64,000 bases of DNA from Brachybacterium sacelli (lineage in GTDB: Bacteria > Actinomycetota > Actinomycetes > Actinomycetales > Dermabacteraceae): positions 2,728,001 through 2,792,000 of the forward strand of contig NZ_JAGIOD010000001.1 of the NCBI RefSeq assembly GCF_017876545.1, read 5' to 3'. The position numbers and the translations under genes are program-made. A model generated the notes under the pieces. It searched no databases. It saw only the letters and a program-made list of their open reading frames with translations, and was not told the origin of the DNA. Each line of letters starts with the position of its first letter. The stretch's first letter is position 1. Below are positions 26,304-36,880 of the stretch, piece by piece.

Positions 26304-27161
26304 GTGAGCGACGAACAGACCGGGGACCGGACCTCAGACCCGACCGGGAACCAGCCAGGAGACACCTGCGGAGAGCCCGCGCCCCGCGGGACGGCCTTGC
26401 TGCGCGCCGTGGAGGTGATGGATGCCCTGCGCGCGTCGGACGGCGACGCCTGGACCCATCAGCAGACGCATGCCTCGCTCGCGAGGTACCTGCTGGAGGA
26501 GACCCACGAGGTGCTCGAGGTGATCGACGATCCCACGGCCCACGGCCCCGGCGCGCTGGCCGACGAGCTCGGGGACCTGCTGTTCCAGATCCTCTTCCAC
26601 GCCCGCATCGGCCGCGGGGAGGAGCCCGCCTGGGACGTCGACGACGTGGCCCGGTGCTTCGTCGCCAAGATGGAGCGGCGCAACCCTCACATCTTCTCCG
26701 CGCAGCGGGAGCAGGCGCTGACGGACCACGAGGACGTCAAGGAGATCATCGCGCAGTGGCACGCCGTGAAGGCGGCCGAGCGCCGGGCCTCCGGGACGGG
26801 CCCCCGCGGATGGGCCGACGGGATCCCCGCGCGGCTGCCCGCCCTCCAGACCGCGGCCAAGATCGTCCACCGCGCCCGTTCCGACGGGAAGCTCGAGCAG
26901 CTGCTGGTCGCCGCCGACGTCGCGGCCGACGCCCCGGACGCCGCCCAGTGGGGCGGTGACCTCGGGCGGGCCCTGCTCGATCTCGTCGTGGCCGCGGAGG
27001 GCCGGGACGACGACCCCGAGACCGCCCTGCGGGCGCTGCTCGCGCGGCTGCGCATGCAGGAACTCGGCGGGAACGCGGGCGCGGGCTCGGACGAGGGTGC
27101 GGGGGAGCGCGGCAGCACGGCCGACGGTCCGGGGTCGGGCACCGAGGGCCCGACGGCCTAG
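26304..27161 (+). CDS. mazG: MazG family nucleoside triphosphate pyrophosphohydrolase
   Basis: 285-residue MazG that hydrolyses (d)NTPs to monophosphates and removes aberrant nucleotides. The metal-binding EExxE...ExxD layout is seen as LLEETHEVLEVIDD and LADELGDLLFQILFHARIG. A second, weaker MazG-like half follows (RLPALQTAAKIVHRARSDG). The N-terminal 30 residues and the C-terminal Gly/Ser-rich 40 residues are low-complexity. The mfd-mazG-eno order matches Rv1020-Rv1023. Confidence 0.93.
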   Translation: MSDEQTGDRTSDPTGNQPGDTCGEPAPRGTALLRAVEVMDALRASDGDAWTHQQTHASLARYLLEETHEVLEVIDDPTAHGPGALADELGDLLFQILFHARIGRGEEPAWDVDDVARCFVAKMERRNPHIFSAQREQALTDHEDVKEIIAQWHAVKAAERRASGTGPRGWADGIPARLPALQTAAKIVHRARSDGKLEQLLVAADVAADAPDAAQWGGDLGRALLDLVVAAEGRDDDPETALRALLARLRMQELGGNAGAGSDEGAGERGSTADGPGSGTEGPTA

Positions 27162-27212
27162 ACTTGCCTGCGGACGGTCAGCGACGACCGCCGTGACCGC
27201 TTGTCGCCCTGA

Positions 27213-28520
<1,308 letters not shown>

Positions 28521-28528
28521 ACGCCCAG

Positions 28529-28548
28529 CCCGAGGTTGTAACCTCGGG
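28529..28548. repeat. 20-bp palindrome over the ftsB-like gene's -10 box
   Basis: CCCGAGGTT (28529-28537) and AACCTCGGG (28540-28548) are exact reverse complements around GT. The right arm overlaps the predicted -10 TAACCT (28539-28544) and ends 2 bp before the ATG at 28551. It could be an operator or the end of the eno transcript. Confidence 0.7.
28539..28544 (+). promoter_or_regulatory. predicted -10 box (TAACCT) for the ftsB-like operon
   Basis: TAACCT is followed by CGGGGC and the ATG at 28551, giving the TANNNT-N6-ATG leaderless pattern. It lies inside the 20-bp palindrome. Confidence 0.4.
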
Positions 28549-28550
28549 GC

Positions 28551-29237
28551 ATGAGCAGCAGACGACCGGGTGCCCCGCGATCAGCGAGGCGCCCGGTCTC
28601 TGCGTCCGGGGCCCGTCGCTCCGGGGCGAGACCGTCCGCACGCGGTTCCGGCAGCCCCTCGCGCCAGGCCGCGTCGAAGGGCCCGGGTGCCTCCCGCAGT
28701 CGCGGTCCGGCCCCCGCCTCCCGTCCTCGCAGCACCGCCCCGCGCGGTCCCGAGGAGGACGGCCCGGGCATCACCATCACCCGTCGCACCCTCGCCCTGG
28801 TCGCCCTCGTGGTGATCGCGCTGGCCGCGCTGGTCCCCACGATCAACAACTACGTCGCCCAGCGTCAGCAGATGGCGGAGCTGCGCACCCAGGTCGAACG
28901 CCAGGAGCAGGACGTTCAGACTCTGCGCGAGGAGGTCGCCCGCTGGGAGGACCCGGCCTTCGTCGCCGCCCGTGCCCGCGAGCGGCTGCTCTTCGCGATG
29001 CCGGGGGAGACCCAGTACCGCCTCACCGACACGTCCGGGCAGGACGTCCCCCTCACCGAGGCGGAGCAGGCCGCGGAGAAGGCTCAGGAAGGTGAGTGGT
29101 ACTCGACCCTCTGGAAGAGCGTCGAGGGTGCCAGCCGTCTGACCCCCGAGGACATCCCCGACGAGACCGGATCCACCGACGAGGACGTCCCCGACGAAGA
29201 ACCCGCCGACACCACCGACCAGGACCCCGACCAGTGA
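28551..29237 (+). CDS. FtsB/DivIC-type septum formation initiator
   Basis: 228-residue bitopic membrane protein. A disordered cytosolic region rich in Ser, Arg, Pro and Gly (about residues 1-73) is followed by one membrane helix (TLALVALVVIALAALV). A coiled coil (AQRQQMAELRTQVERQEQDVQTLREEVARWEDPAFV) and the ARERLLFAMPGE segment typical of DivIC/FtsB follow, with a long acidic tail. In the family it bridges FtsL and FtsQ at the division site. The eno-ftsB-DUF501-ppx order matches Rv1023-Rv1026. The stop overlaps the GTG of the DUF501 gene. Confidence 0.93.
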   Translation: MSSRRPGAPRSARRPVSASGARRSGARPSARGSGSPSRQAASKGPGASRSRGPAPASRPRSTAPRGPEEDGPGITITRRTLALVALVVIALAALVPTINNYVAQRQQMAELRTQVERQEQDVQTLREEVARWEDPAFVAARARERLLFAMPGETQYRLTDTSGQDVPLTEAEQAAEKAQEGEWYSTLWKSVEGASRLTPEDIPDETGSTDEDVPDEEPADTTDQDPDQ

Positions 29238-29809
29238 CAGCACTCCCTCCTCTTCCCTACGACACCCCCGCGGACGAGCACGATCTGGCGGTGATGCGGC
29301 AGCAGCTGGGGCGGGACATGCGCGGGGTGGTCTCCATCGCTCGCCGCTGCGGCTGCGGCCGCCCCGCCGTGGTCCGCACCGCACCCCGGCTGGAGGACGG
29401 CACCCCCTTCCCCACCTCGTTCTACCTCACGCTCCCGTGGCTCACCCTGGTCCTCTCCCGGCTCGAGGCCACCGGCGCCATGGCCGAGCTCACCGACCGG
29501 CTCAGCGGCGAGGAGGGGCTGGCCGCGGGATACCGCCGCGCCCATGAGCGCTATCTCGCCCGCCGCGCGGAGATCGGGGAGGCCGAGGAGGTCCGCCACG
29601 TCAGCGCGGGCGGCATGCCCACCCGGGTGAAATGCCTCCATGCCCTGGCGGGGCAGGCACTGGCCGAGGGCCCGGGCGTCAACCCAGTCGCCGACCGGGT
29701 GCTCGCCGGGCTCGACGGCGTGATCCCCGAGCTGGTCTGCCGCTGCGAGAGCGCGGAGGCCGGGGCCGGCCCCGACCCCGAGGCCCGCGGAGAGGGGGAG
29801 GCACGATGA
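29234..29809 (+). CDS. DUF501 domain-containing protein
   Basis: 191-residue protein of the DUF501 family (Rv1025-like), function unknown. It has VMRQQLGRDMRGVVSIARRCGCGRP with a Cys-x-Cys pair, TPFPTSFYLTLPWL, AAGYRRAHERYLARR and MPTRVKCLHALAGQALAEGPGVNPVAD, which carries conserved Lys, Cys, His and Asn that could form an active site. A late CRCE repeats the Cys-x-Cys theme. GTG 29234 makes a GTGA overlap with the previous gene, and the next gene overlaps by ATGA, so the three are translationally coupled. Confidence 0.9.
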   Translation: MTALPPLPYDTPADEHDLAVMRQQLGRDMRGVVSIARRCGCGRPAVVRTAPRLEDGTPFPTSFYLTLPWLTLVLSRLEATGAMAELTDRLSGEEGLAAGYRRAHERYLARRAEIGEAEEVRHVSAGGMPTRVKCLHALAGQALAEGPGVNPVADRVLAGLDGVIPELVCRCESAEAGAGPDPEARGEGEAR

Positions 29810-30765
29810 GCCTGTCAGCGCCGGTCGCCGCCATCGACTGCGGCACCAACTCCATCCGTCTGCTCATCGCCCGCCGCGACCCGACCACCGGTGCGCTCGT
29901 CGACCTCGAACGGCGCCTGGAGATGGTCCGCCTGGGCCTGGGCGTGGACCGCACCGGCCGCTTCGACCCCGTGGCGATCGAGCGCACGCTCGGGGCGGCC
30001 CGGGGTTACCAGGAGCTCATCACCCACCACGGGGTCGCCCCACGGGACGTGCGCTTCGTCGCGACCTCCGCCACGCGCGACGCCGCCAACCGGGAGGTGT
30101 TCATCGGCGGCATCGAGCAGATCCTCGGTGTCCGCCCCGAGGTGATCACCGGCGACGAGGAGGCGGCTCTCTCCTTCCGCGGCGCCGTCAGCACGGTCGA
30201 CGGACTGCCCGAGGGACCGCGCCTGGTGGTCGACATCGGAGGCGGCTCCACCGAGCTCGTGCTCGGCACGGAGACCCCCACCCACCGCATCAGCCTGGAC
30301 ATCGGTTCGGTCCGCCTCACCGAGCGGCACCTGGCCACCGACCCGCCCACGGCCGCGGAGATCGCCGCAGCCACCGTCGACATCGACGCCCTGCTCGACG
30401 AGGCCGCGGCGGCGGTGCCGCTCCAGCGTGCGACCGCACTGGTCGGCGTCGCCGGCACCGTGACCACCATCACGGCCGTGGCCGAGGGCCTGCAGGACTA
30501 TCGACCCGACGTCACCCACGGCGCGACCCTGCAGATCGAGGACGTCGAGCGGGAGTGTCGTGACCTGCTCTCGCGCACCCGCGTCCAGCGCGCGGAGCAC
30601 CGGCTGATCCACCCCGGTCGCATCGACGTGATCGGCGCCGGGGCACTGATCTGGTCGCGGATCATGCAGCGGGTGGCTGCGGCCTCCGGGATCACGCAGA
30701 CCCGCACCAGCGAGCACGACATCCTCGACGGAATCGCCCTGGACCTGCTGGATCACGTGGGCTGA
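29806..30765 (+). CDS. ppx: Ppx/GppA family exopolyphosphatase
   Basis: 319-residue phosphatase of the ASKHA fold acting on polyphosphate or pppGpp. Phosphate loops are AAIDCGTNSIRLLIA (residues 7-21) and VVDIGGGSTELVLG. FVATSATRDAANRE, ITGDEEAALSFRGA and VAGTVTTITAVAEGL also match the family. It is the short two-domain form without the C-terminal helical domain, equivalent to M. tuberculosis Rv1026. ATG 29806 overlaps the DUF501 stop. It is the last gene of the ftsB-like operon. Confidence 0.94.
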   Translation: MSLSAPVAAIDCGTNSIRLLIARRDPTTGALVDLERRLEMVRLGLGVDRTGRFDPVAIERTLGAARGYQELITHHGVAPRDVRFVATSATRDAANREVFIGGIEQILGVRPEVITGDEEAALSFRGAVSTVDGLPEGPRLVVDIGGGSTELVLGTETPTHRISLDIGSVRLTERHLATDPPTAAEIAAATVDIDALLDEAAAAVPLQRATALVGVAGTVTTITAVAEGLQDYRPDVTHGATLQIEDVERECRDLLSRTRVQRAEHRLIHPGRIDVIGAGALIWSRIMQRVAAASGITQTRTSEHDILDGIALDLLDHVG

Positions 30766-30864
30766 ACCACCCAGGACAGGCTCCCTCGCGCGCACGGGAC
30801 GCCGCGTGGCGGGACTGTCGACGGGTCGTGGCACGTCACGGCCTGTCCATGGGCGACGTCGTTT

Positions 30865-30893
30865 TTGTCTCAGGGCCCACACAGTTCTAGGCT
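30865..30893 (+). promoter_or_regulatory. predicted promoter of ndh (TTGTCT-N17-TAGGCT)
   Basis: TTGTCT at 30865-30870 and TAGGCT at 30888-30893 are separated by 17 bp. Seven bases later comes the ATG at 30901, so transcription should begin at the start codon. It is the best-formed of the leaderless promoters in the core genes. Confidence 0.55.
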
Positions 30894-30900
30894 GGGGTCC

Positions 30901-32274
30901 ATGAACACCACTTTCGGCGGTAAGCCCCATGTCCTGATCCTCGGCGGCGGTTCCGTCGGTCTGACGACCGCGTCCGATCTGCGCAAGACCCTCGGCTCCG
31001 AGGTCGCCATCACCATCGTCGACCCGCGGCCGTACATGACCTACGCGCCCTTCCTCCCCGAGGTCGGCGCCGGCAGCATCGACCCCCGCAACGTCCTCGC
31101 CCCCCTGCGCAAGGTGCTCGCGGGCACCAAGGTCGTCACCGGCTCGGTGTCGCAGATCCGCAGCGCGGAGAACACCGTCGTGGTGACCACCGATGAGGAC
31201 GTCCAGCTCGAGATCTCCTACGACTACCTGGTCGTCGGCCTCGGCTCCGTCCCGCGTCTGCTGCCCATCCCGGGCCTGGCGGAGAACGCCATCGGCTTCA
31301 AGCAGATCGAGGAGGCCGTGGCCGTGCGCGACCGCATCCTCGCGAACCTCGCCGAGGCCGCCTCCACCAAGGATCCGAAGATCCGCAAGCGCCTGCTCAC
31401 CTTCACCTTCATCGGCGGTGGCTTCGCCGGCGGCGAGGCCGTCTCCGAGACCGAGGACATGGTCCGCGACGCGCTGCGCTACTACCCCGATCTGCACGCC
31501 TCGGACATCCGCTTCGTGCTCATCGACGCCGCGCCGTTCGTGTTCCCCGAGCTCACCGAGGACCAGCGTGCCTACGTGCTGAACCAGCTGCGTGAGCGCG
31601 GCGTCGAGGTCAAGCTCGAGACCTTCCTCAACTCCGCCGAGGACGGCGTCATCAAGACCAGCGACGGCGACGAGTTCGAGTCCGGCCTGCTGGTGTGGAA
31701 CGCCGGTGTGAAGCCCAATCCGGTGCTCGGCGACGAGGAGTCCTCCGATCTCCCGGTGATCACCGAACGCGGCCCCATGATGGGCAAGCTCGACGCCCTG
31801 GCGGACCTCCGCGTCAACGGCACCGACGGCCCGTTCGACAACGTGTTCACCGGCGGCGACTGCGCCGCGGTGCCGGACCTCGCCTCGGGCGAGGGCAAGT
31901 TCTGCCCGCCCAACGCACAGCACGCCGTGCGTCAGGGCAAGCGCGTGGCCGACAACATCGCCCGCTCCGTGCAGGGCCGGCCGCTGGTGGACTACTACCA
32001 CAAGAACCTCGGCGTCATGGCGACCCTGGGTATGTACAAGGGCGTCGGCCGCCTGAACGTGGCAGACAAGGAGCTCGACATCCGCGGGCTGCCGGCGTGG
32101 GCCATGGCCCGTGCCTACCACGTGTACGCGATGCCGACCCTCGGCCGGAAGGCCGCGGTGATCGCGGGCTGGGCGACGAACCTGATCTCCCGCCGCGACA
32201 TCATCGGCATCCCGCAGTCCTCGACCCCGCGCGCCGCCTTCGAGTACGCCGCGAACACCGGCAAGAAGAAGTGA
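30901..32274 (+). CDS. ndh: type II NADH dehydrogenase (NDH-2)
   Basis: 457-residue FAD-dependent NADH:quinone oxidoreductase that passes electrons from NADH to menaquinone without pumping protons. The FAD site is HVLILGGGSVGLTTASDL at the N-terminus. The NADH site is TFIGGGFAGGEAVSE, and the second flavin motif is VFTGGDCAAVP. YMTYAPFLPEVGAGSI is a family hallmark. There is no long membrane helix; the C-terminal region with LGRKAAVIAGWATNLI is amphipathic or hydrophobic and could dock on the membrane. ATG 30901 agrees with the leaderless promoter. A terminator hairpin follows at 32322-32346. Confidence 0.95.
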   Translation: MNTTFGGKPHVLILGGGSVGLTTASDLRKTLGSEVAITIVDPRPYMTYAPFLPEVGAGSIDPRNVLAPLRKVLAGTKVVTGSVSQIRSAENTVVVTTDEDVQLEISYDYLVVGLGSVPRLLPIPGLAENAIGFKQIEEAVAVRDRILANLAEAASTKDPKIRKRLLTFTFIGGGFAGGEAVSETEDMVRDALRYYPDLHASDIRFVLIDAAPFVFPELTEDQRAYVLNQLRERGVEVKLETFLNSAEDGVIKTSDGDEFESGLLVWNAGVKPNPVLGDEESSDLPVITERGPMMGKLDALADLRVNGTDGPFDNVFTGGDCAAVPDLASGEGKFCPPNAQHAVRQGKRVADNIARSVQGRPLVDYYHKNLGVMATLGMYKGVGRLNVADKELDIRGLPAWAMARAYHVYAMPTLGRKAAVIAGWATNLISRRDIIGIPQSSTPRAAFEYAANTGKKK

Positions 32275-32321
32275 TCCGGTCGGGAGCCGCCGACCGCCGC
32301 CGCTCCCGTCGCTGATCGAGG

Positions 32322-32346
32322 CACCGTCGCGCACTGCGCGGCGGTG
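32322..32346 (+). terminator. terminator hairpin after ndh
   Basis: Arms 32322-32332 and 32336-32346 form an 11-bp stem with one U-G wobble and an ACT loop. It shares the 17-nt core TCGCGCACTGCGCGGCG with the rplY terminator. Confidence 0.8.
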
Positions 32347-32390
32347 TCTCCTCGCGTACGGGGTGATGATCGCGGTGCGCGGCCCCTGCG

Positions 32391-32465
32391 GTCCCGACAC
32401 CGGTGGTCCCGACACTGGTGGTCCCGACACCGGTGGTCCCGACACTGGTGGTCCCGACACCGGTG
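32391..32465 (+). repeat. five tandem 15-bp repeats upstream of nagB
   Basis: Five contiguous copies of GTCCCGACACYGGTG, in which the variable base alternates C, T, C, T, C, so the array also reads as a 30-bp unit. Each copy contains the near-palindrome CACYGGTG. The array ends 126 bp before the nagB ATG and lies 45 bp after the ndh terminator. Confidence 0.95.
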
Positions 32466-32591
32466 GTCCACCTCATGCTCGTCGAGAGACGACTCCCCAC
32501 GGATGACGGAGTATGCTCATTTGCACCATTACGTGAGCAGGTATGGCCAGGGACCGCTGTCAGGGCGGCAGGGCCGGGAGGAAAGGACCTC

Positions 32592-33389
32592 ATGGAGATC
32601 CACATCGTGACGGACGCGGTCGAGCGGGCGGGGGTCGTCGCCGACGTCTTCGTGCGCACGCTGCAGGAGAGCGTCGGGAGCGGCACGGTCCTGGGGCTGG
32701 CCACCGGCTCCTCTCCGGTCCCGGCCTACACCGAGCTGATCCGCCGCCACCGCGAGGAGGGACTCTCCTTCGCGGGGGTTCGCGCCTTCCTGCTGGACGA
32801 GTACGTGGGCCTGCCGCCCGGGCACGAGCAGAGCTACCACCGCTTCATCCGTGAGAACTTCACCTCCCATGTCGACATCGACGACTCGGCGGTCCTGTCA
32901 CCGGACGGTTCCGCCGCCGATCCTGCGGCGGAGGCCGCGGCCTACGACCGACGGATCACGGAGGCAGGTGGCGTGGATCTGCAGATCCTCGGCATCGGCT
33001 CCAACGGGCACATCGCCTTCAACGAGCCCGGCAGCTCGCTGGCCTCCCGCACCCGCGTCGTCGGTCTGACCCGGCGCACCATCGCGGACAACGCGCGCTT
33101 CTTCGAGAACTCCGAGGACGTCCCCGTCCGCGCCCTCAGCCAAGGGCTGGGCACGATCCGCGAAGCACGCCGCATCGTGCTGACGGCGACCGGGGAGGGC
33201 AAGGCCGAGGCCGTGGCGCAGCTCGCCGAGGGCGCGATCAGCGCGCGCTGGCCTGCCACCAGCCTCCAGCTGCACCCGGACGTCACCGTCGTGGTGGACG
33301 AGGCCGCCGCCTCCCGCCTCGAACTGGCCGACTACTACCGGTACGCCCGCGGCCTCGAGCACTCCGGTCCCGTCGCACCTCACAGCTGA
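32592..33389 (+). CDS. nagB: glucosamine-6-phosphate deaminase
   Basis: 265-residue NagB, which converts glucosamine-6-phosphate to fructose-6-phosphate and ammonia in amino-sugar catabolism. It has LGLATGSSPVPAYTEL, FLLDEYVGLPPGHEQSYHRFI with the catalytic Asp, LQILGIGSNGHIAFNEPGS with catalytic His and Glu nearby, and the ALSQGLGTI segment. ATG 32592 is supported by GGAGGAAAGGA upstream. The longer reading through the tandem repeats is not credible as protein. The repeat array in its 5' region may influence expression, but no regulator gene is adjacent. Confidence 0.95.
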   Translation: MEIHIVTDAVERAGVVADVFVRTLQESVGSGTVLGLATGSSPVPAYTELIRRHREEGLSFAGVRAFLLDEYVGLPPGHEQSYHRFIRENFTSHVDIDDSAVLSPDGSAADPAAEAAAYDRRITEAGGVDLQILGIGSNGHIAFNEPGSSLASRTRVVGLTRRTIADNARFFENSEDVPVRALSQGLGTIREARRIVLTATGEGKAEAVAQLAEGAISARWPATSLQLHPDVTVVVDEAAASRLELADYYRYARGLEHSGPVAPHS

Positions 33390-33428
33390 GCAGGACCGCC
33401 GGGGGCGACCGGGCAGGGGAGGGCCGGA

Positions 33429-33434
33429 TACGAT
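33429..33434 (+). promoter_or_regulatory. predicted -10 box (TACGAT) for the purine permease
   Basis: TACGAT is followed by seven bases and the ATG at 33442, the leaderless pattern again. No ribosome-binding site is visible. Confidence 0.4.
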
Positions 33435-33441
33435 CGATCTC

Positions 33442-34944
33442 ATGCAGAAGGTCGATCCCTCCTCCTCGTCCCCCTCCCCGGCGGTCACGGCACCGCCCAG
33501 CGGCTTCGACCGGTTCTTCCGGATCTCCGAGCGCGGTTCGACGCTGGCCCGCGAGATCCGCGGCGGCCTGGTCACGTTCTTCTCGATGTGCTACATCGTC
33601 GTCCTGAACCCGCTGATCATCGGGACCGTGCCGGATTCGACCGGGCAGTACCTCGGGGGAGGGGCGGAGCCCAACCTGCCGGCAGTCGCCGCCGGCACCG
33701 CGCTGGTCGCAGGGCTGCTGAGCATCTTCATGGGGGCATGGGCGAAGTTCCCACTGGCCCTGGCGACCGGACTCGGACTGAACGCGTACATCGCCTACTC
33801 GGTGGTCCCCCTGCCCGGGATGACCTGGGGCGGCGCGATGGGCCTGGTCCTGCTCGAGGGCGTGGTCATCCTGATCCTCGTCCTGACCGGCTTCCGCAGG
33901 GCGGTCTTCAACGCGGTCCCGCCCTTCCTCAAGACAGCGATCGCGGTCGGCATCGGCCTGTTCATCGCCTTTCTGGGCCTGTTCAACGCGAAGTTCGTGA
34001 CCACTGCTGCCGGCACCCCCGTCCAGCTGGGCAACGACGGCTCGCTGACCGGCTGGCCGACGTTCGTGTTCGTCGCCGGGCTGCTGCTGATGTTCGTCCT
34101 GTGGGTGCGCAAGGTCCCCGGAGCCATCCTCATCGCGATCGTCTCGGCGACGGTGCTGGCTATCGTCATCGAACGCTTCACGCACCTCGGGGCCTTCGCC
34201 GCCCCCGATGACACCGGCGCCGGCGGGAATCCCGGGGGCTGGGCCATGAACGTCCCGGCGATCACGGAGTTCCCCGTCCAGACGCCGGACTTCGCGACCC
34301 TGTTCACCGTCGACCCGATCGGCGGGATCACGGCCGCCGGAGGCATCGGGGCGATCGTCATCGTCTTCTCGCTGCTGCTGGCCGACTTCTTCGACACCAT
34401 GGGCACGATGGTCGCCGTCGGCTCCGAGGCAGACCTCGTCGACGACGCCGGGGAGATCCCGTACTCGCAGCGGATCCTCGTCGTGGACTCGGTCGCCGCG
34501 ATCGCCGGCGGCGCCGGCGGCGTCTCCTCCAACACCAGCTTCGTCGAGTCCACCTCGGGTGTCGCCGAAGGGGCGCGCACGGGACTCGCCTCCGTCGTGG
34601 TCGGCATCGCGTTCCTGCTCACGACGTTCCTGTCCCCGCTGGTCGCGCTGGTGCCCTACGAAGCGGCCACCCCGGCCCTGGTGATGGTGGGCTTCTTGAT
34701 GATGACGCAGGTCGCTGACCTGGACTTCACCGACGTCGAGGTCGCGCTGCCGGCCTTCCTCACCATCATCCTGATGCCCTTCGCCTACTCGATCACGGTC
34801 GGCATGGGCGCCGGCTTCCTCATGTACGTGCTGATCCGCGTGGTGCGCGGCAAGGCGCGCGAGGTGCACTGGCTCATGTACGTCATCGCAGTGCTCTTCG
34901 TCGTGTACTTCCTGCGCGGTGCCTTCGAGGGTCTGCTGCTGTGA
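33442..34944 (+). CDS. NCS2 family purine permease (AzgA-like)
   Basis: 500-residue polytopic membrane protein of the AzgA/PbuG branch of nucleobase-cation symporters, which import adenine, guanine or hypoxanthine. The N-terminus RFFRISERGSTLAREIRGGLVTFFSMCYIVVLNP is the branch hallmark. FPLALATGLGLNAYIAYSVV, LADFFDTMGTMVAVGSEADL and SSNTSFVESTSGVAEGARTGLAS contain the substrate-site residues. About 12-14 membrane helices are visible. The last bases overlap the GTG of a MarR gene, which suggests local control. Exact substrate uncertain. Confidence 0.92.
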   Translation: MQKVDPSSSSPSPAVTAPPSGFDRFFRISERGSTLAREIRGGLVTFFSMCYIVVLNPLIIGTVPDSTGQYLGGGAEPNLPAVAAGTALVAGLLSIFMGAWAKFPLALATGLGLNAYIAYSVVPLPGMTWGGAMGLVLLEGVVILILVLTGFRRAVFNAVPPFLKTAIAVGIGLFIAFLGLFNAKFVTTAAGTPVQLGNDGSLTGWPTFVFVAGLLLMFVLWVRKVPGAILIAIVSATVLAIVIERFTHLGAFAAPDDTGAGGNPGGWAMNVPAITEFPVQTPDFATLFTVDPIGGITAAGGIGAIVIVFSLLLADFFDTMGTMVAVGSEADLVDDAGEIPYSQRILVVDSVAAIAGGAGGVSSNTSFVESTSGVAEGARTGLASVVVGIAFLLTTFLSPLVALVPYEAATPALVMVGFLMMTQVADLDFTDVEVALPAFLTIILMPFAYSITVGMGAGFLMYVLIRVVRGKAREVHWLMYVIAVLFVVYFLRGAFEGLLL

Positions 34945-35429
34945 CGCCGCAGGGCGAGGACGGGCCGTCCGTCGGGGTCGACGGACCCGGCGAGGGCCAT
35001 GACGAGGTCACGGAGCTGGCGGGCGAGCTGCGCCGGCTGCTGCTCGTCTCTTCCCGCATCCTCCGCTCCCACACCGCGTCCGAGGACGTCTCCGCTTCCC
35101 AGTACTCGGTGCTCGCCTACCTCCAGCGCTCGGGGGAGTCGACCCCCGGGGCCCTCGCCGACTTTGAGCACGTCAGCCCCCCGGTCATGACGCGGATCCT
35201 GGGCCGGCTCGAGGAGGCCGGCCTGGTGCGGCGCGCCGCGCATCCCGGGGACGGGCGCCAGGTGCGGGTGACGCTCACGGAACCGGGGGAGCAGGTCGTG
35301 CTTCAGGGGCGCGCCGAGCGGGACGCGTGGCTGCGCAGTCGGCTCCAGGCGGCCGGGCCGGAGGAACGAGAGACCCTGCGCGAGGCGACCGCGCTGCTGC
35401 GTCGGACGCTCATCGAACGGCGCGACTGA
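34941..35429 (+). CDS. MarR family transcriptional regulator
   Basis: 162-residue winged-helix regulator. It has ASQYSVLAYLQRSGESTPGALADFEHVSPPVMTRILGRLEEAGLV with the recognition helix and the wing HPGDGRQVRVTLTEPG. It is translationally coupled to the purine permease by a GTGA overlap, so a purine-related effector is an attractive but unproven idea. The stop is followed by a gene-free stretch with a strong hairpin at 35520-35550. Confidence 0.92.
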   Translation: MTPQGEDGPSVGVDGPGEGHDEVTELAGELRRLLLVSSRILRSHTASEDVSASQYSVLAYLQRSGESTPGALADFEHVSPPVMTRILGRLEEAGLVRRAAHPGDGRQVRVTLTEPGEQVVLQGRAERDAWLRSRLQAAGPEERETLREATALLRRTLIERRD

Positions 35430-35519
35430 GCGTCGAGGTCCGCCGTGGCGGGGACGGGACCCGTCCCGCCGGATCCCTGAGCGCGGGGCGTGAGGACCTG
35501 ATCGCCGCAGCGACGAGAA

Positions 35520-35550
35520 CGGCCGGACCACCGGTGGGGTGGTCCGGCCG
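35520..35550. terminator. bidirectional terminator between the MarR gene and serC
   Basis: Perfect 13-bp stem, CGGCCGGACCACC (35520-35532) with GGTGGTCCGGCCG (35538-35550), loop GGTGG. It sits between convergent genes. Confidence 0.8.
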
Positions 35551-35592
35551 ATCTCGTCCAGGGCCCGGGGAGCCGACAGGCTCAGGATCGGT

Positions 35593-36873
<1,281 letters not shown>

Positions 36874-36880
36874 TCAGGAC

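Noticed and set aside
23123..26365. Very long open frame on the minus strand opposite mfd (over 1000 codons)
   Set aside because: Composition is the Gly/Val/Asp/His-rich pattern produced by antisense reading of high-GC codons. It has no recognisable domain and mfd on the plus strand is certain.
30774..30848. GGACAGGC and GCCTGTCC as a ppx terminator
   Set aside because: Only 8 bp paired across a 59-nt loop; likely chance in high-GC sequence.
29815..32460. Long minus-strand open frame opposite ppx and ndh
   Set aside because: Shadow of two well-conserved plus-strand genes. Its N-terminal repeats simply read the 15-bp repeat array.
32391..32465. Possible CRISPR array
   Set aside because: Units of 15 bp are contiguous with no spacers and no cas genes are nearby.
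32391..32465. Possible DasR/NagR-type operator before nagB
   Set aside because: Only the half-site ACTGGT resembles the known amino-sugar regulator site; the required palindrome is absent in the repeats.
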